From: Rhizophlyctis rosea
Lineage: Eukaryota > Chytridiomycota > Chytridiomycetes > Rhizophlyctidales > Rhizophlyctidaceae
Direction of reading: 5' to 3'
Length of the DNA stretch: 64,000 nt
Assembly: GCA_027596075.1 (NCBI GenBank)
Contig: JADGJC010000009.1
Span: 62,001-126,000, forward strand
The notes under the pieces are model-generated. The model was given only the letters and a program-made list of their open reading frames with translations. It did no database searches and had not been told where the DNA came from. The position numbers and the translations under genes are program-made. This document shows, one piece after another, positions 61,921 to 64,000 of the stretch. The first letter of the stretch is position 1. Each line of letters begins with the position of its first letter.

Positions 61921-62094
61921 TACAAGGTCAACGGTGTTCCTCTCCATCGCATCAACCAGGCCTACGTTATCACTACGTCGGGCAAGATGGACTTGGGCAG
62001 CGGGTCTTTCGAGAAGTTCGACGATGCTTACTTCAAGTACGCCAAGGAGGGAAAGAGGAAGGCGACTGAGGAAGAGCTCTTTGAGGCTGGCAAG
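61921..62094 (+). pseudogene. Ribosomal protein eL6 (RPL6) fragment
   Basis: An open frame encodes YKVNGVPLHRINQAYVITTS, then KMDL and KFDDAYFKYAKEGKRKATEEELFEA, the central part of eL6. The upstream residues that should form the conserved beta-barrel and the C-terminal third (KKxLP..., LKF end) are absent. The frame stops a few codons later at 62115. The 5' edge follows a pyrimidine-rich AAG that looks like an intron end, so the copy may hold one exon plus intron. Most likely a partial gene duplicate, not a working ribosomal gene. Confidence 0.75.
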
Positions 62095-62115
62095 GCATGT
62101 GTTGTTCGGGCTTGA

Positions 62116-62416
62116 TGTTGTGCGGGTTTGGGGCAGGGAGTGCTTATGTTTTTGGGGGCGAGAGGCTCATTTCTGGAAGGAATCAACCGGGAGGGAGAAC
62201 TTAGGCATGAACATGCGAACTAACAAGCATAACTCCTGTTCTTGCACCACAAGAGAAGCAGCCCACGGACGCTCACCGTGTCTCTGACCATTTCGGCTTT
62301 CGCGTTGTCATGCATACACCCCTGTAGTCTTGAGTACGTTTGGAATAATTGTGTTCTCTCATCAGGTATTGCTGTTCGCTTAAAGATGTGCCGGTCGTCA
62401 TTCACGTTTCGCAAAC
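62116..62416. other. Intergenic
   Basis: No feature recognised. Confidence 0.4.
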
Positions 62417-62695
62417 ATGGCGCCTTGCACTGAAAGTCCTAACCCTATTGTTCTGCTTCTGCCTCGTCATACAGATATGAGCGACGTCGAAGCAGACAAA
62501 TCCGCACCTGTTTCTCAGGCGGCGTGGCATGATCCTAACGATGAAAGTGGAAGCGACCCTTTCCCCTTCGATACCGATTCGTCGTTATCGCAAGATGGGG
62601 CGGGAAGTCCTTTTTGTTCTGATGAGCGGGATAAGAGTCCAGTGAAGGGAATGGGAAGAGCGGGGAGGGCGGTGCGAGTTAGGGGAAAGGTGTAA
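62417..62695 (+). CDS. Hypothetical small acidic/serine-rich protein
   Basis: 92 codons from ATG 62417 to the stop at 62695; an internal ATG at 62477 gives MSDVEADKSAPVSQ, a typical soluble start. The body is Asp/Ser/Glu-rich (DPNDESGSDPFPFDTDSS), then basic (GMGRAGRAVRVRGKV). No domain. It lies between two gene fragments, so it may be a fragment too. Confidence 0.3.
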   Translation: MAPCTESPNPIVLLLPRHTDMSDVEADKSAPVSQAAWHDPNDESGSDPFPFDTDSSLSQDGAGSPFCSDERDKSPVKGMGRAGRAVRVRGKV

Positions 62696-62841
62696 GGGAC
62701 GTGGAAGAGGTAATTACTGGATGGCTGAATGAGGGAGTGCACACAGTGATGTAATGACTTCCTGGCTAGTCCATCCAAGGCGTCGCAACCTTTCTGTCCG
62801 TTGCTGAGCGAAAGGAGTAGTCAAGCTTCTTCGTAACCTAG

Positions 62842-62970
62842 TATGAAATCCTCAACTCTCCCGACCGTGCCTGCCACCTCGCCAAGCAAGCATTCGACGA
62901 CGCCATCGCCGTCTCGACAAGGACTCTACGCTCATCATGCAATTGTTGAGGGACAACCTTTGTTCTTTAG
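62842..62970 (+). pseudogene. 14-3-3 gene fragment with deletion and frameshift
   Basis: After a good acceptor (CCTAG at 62841) the frame reads [20 protein letters not shown] plus AIA, the signature near the end of 14-3-3 proteins. The next block expected (ELDTL...ESYK) is missing. [13 protein letters not shown] continues in another frame. No upstream 14-3-3 sequence is present. This is a partial, broken copy of one exon. Confidence 0.82.
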
Positions 62971-64000
62971 ACTTTTGACTGTCAGGATGGTGAGTGTTTG
63001 TCGTATGGGATTGCGGAGCTTGGATCATTCGTTCTGACGTTTCGTATCCAGCCGAGGGAGACAAGGCGGGTGGGAGAAGGTGGGACTTGTTGGTGTAGAT
63101 GGCGGAATGCGGTACGTCTAATTTGTGCTGCAGGGGAGGGCGTTGTCCGTCCAGGGCTGCATATCTGTTATCATAAAACTCGTGATGCGTTCGTTCTCTC
63201 ACATGAAGGTATTGACAGTAACGCATGATGGTGGGAACGCATGTCCCATGTCACGACAACAACGCACGAAGAATGGATAACATAATGTTATATTCGGATA
63301 CCATGATATTATTTTACAACTCGTTACTGAGACTATGCTATTACTTGAAGTCAGATATGCTCCCCTCTGTCTTTACAGGGGCTGGGGACCCTCCACCTTG
63401 CGCTTGCGAGAAGCGGAAGGTGGGCGACATTAGAGCTCGACAGTGGTGGAAGTTGAAGTTGGTGGTGTGGCTCTCGTGTGTTCCGGTGGAAGGAACTCGT
63501 GACTGCATTTTTTTTTTTTATTTCTCGTTGTGTGTTTGTTGGAGTTGTAGTGGAAGGTTGGAGTTTTTTGGTGGTGGTATTGAAGGGTGAAGTTGCACAA
63601 CGGAAGCAGTCTGCCATCGTTTCTGAAACGAGAGGGATCAACGGCATGGCTGAAGAGTATCCAACGCTAAAAAGAGAGGGCCCGCATGTTAAAGTCCACA
63701 GTTGACCGCGAGTCCAAGAAGGACTTCCACATGTGTTTACGGGGCGTGTGCCGTGTATCTCGTCGGGAGCAGTCACTTGGGGAAAAACACCTCGCTTACC
63801 GGGCTGGTCTTGTGGGGGGGGGTCTTGTATCCAATTCGGGGTTTTGTAGAATGGTTCGTCGACCGACATTGGTTGGTTGATCTTGAAATACCATATTTTG
63901 CGGGTTCAGGGGGGACTTGTTAATGCACAGGATTCCAAGAAGTTTCTTGCTCGTACTTTTCACTGGGAATTCAGAGATGAAATCATTTGTGCTGATTTGC
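62971..64000. other. 1 kb at window end, no recognised gene
   Basis: ORFs up to 172 codons occur on the minus strand (63351-63869) but are low-complexity shadows without family similarity. Nothing else seen. Confidence 0.4.

Noticed and set aside
63351..63869. 172-codon minus-strand ORF at the window end
   Set aside because: Pro/Thr-rich shadow reading without any domain or start context.

Overview
The window looks like a gene-dense chromosome segment of a flagellated (zoosporic) fungus, most likely a chytrid. Most genes carry short introns of about 48-120 nt with GT..AG ends. The genes include a THEG/IQ-type putative flagellar protein and a divergently arranged PAS-guanylate cyclase and cyclic-nucleotide-gated channel, beside ordinary fungal housekeeping genes. 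All exon joins below were worked out by hand from splice sites, reading phase and family similarity.

Layout. 1-9.3 kb (conserved): the C-terminal part of separase; a 1463-aa low-complexity protein with THEG-like motifs and five IQ motifs; a small membrane protein; a ZIP zinc transporter. 10.6-28.5 kb (accessory): six tandem minus-strand genes (here A-F), each encoding about 9-15 Myb/SANT repeats. They alternate between two architectures (type I: A, C, E; type II: B, D, F). C is a broken copy that abuts a truncated duplicate of the oxidoreductase gene lying just beyond F. 29-30.4 kb: the intact Gfo/Idh/MocA oxidoreductase. 31-36.5 kb: spastin, flanked by a decayed and an intact copy of an F-box-like/ankyrin gene in opposite orientations. 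37.3-39.6 kb: mitochondrial dihydroxy-acid dehydratase (ILV3). 40.8-43.2 kb: a seventh, plus-strand Myb-array gene (G, type I). 44.1-52.2 kb: divergent guanylate cyclase and CNG-type channel genes. 52.5-58.2 kb: a ten-exon BRO1-domain (ALIX/Bro1/Rim20-like) gene. 58.2-64 kb: gene-poor, with fragments of ribosomal protein eL6 and of a 14-3-3 gene.

The most unusual content is the Myb-array family. The proteins are almost entirely tandem Myb domains. Several start with basic, acidic-residue-poor, hydroxylated N-termini resembling mitochondrial presequences. Type I genes share an intron at the same place and phase. Four of the seven genes (A, D, E, G) carry an identical 10-bp upstream element, ACCCGTGGCT, 300-420 bp before the start and in the same orientation relative to the gene. 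The second system of note is the guanylate cyclase/CNG pair: a cyclase whose PAS domain resembles the haem-binding PAS of FixL, beside a channel whose binding pocket suits cGMP, which would make a compact cGMP signalling unit for zoospores.
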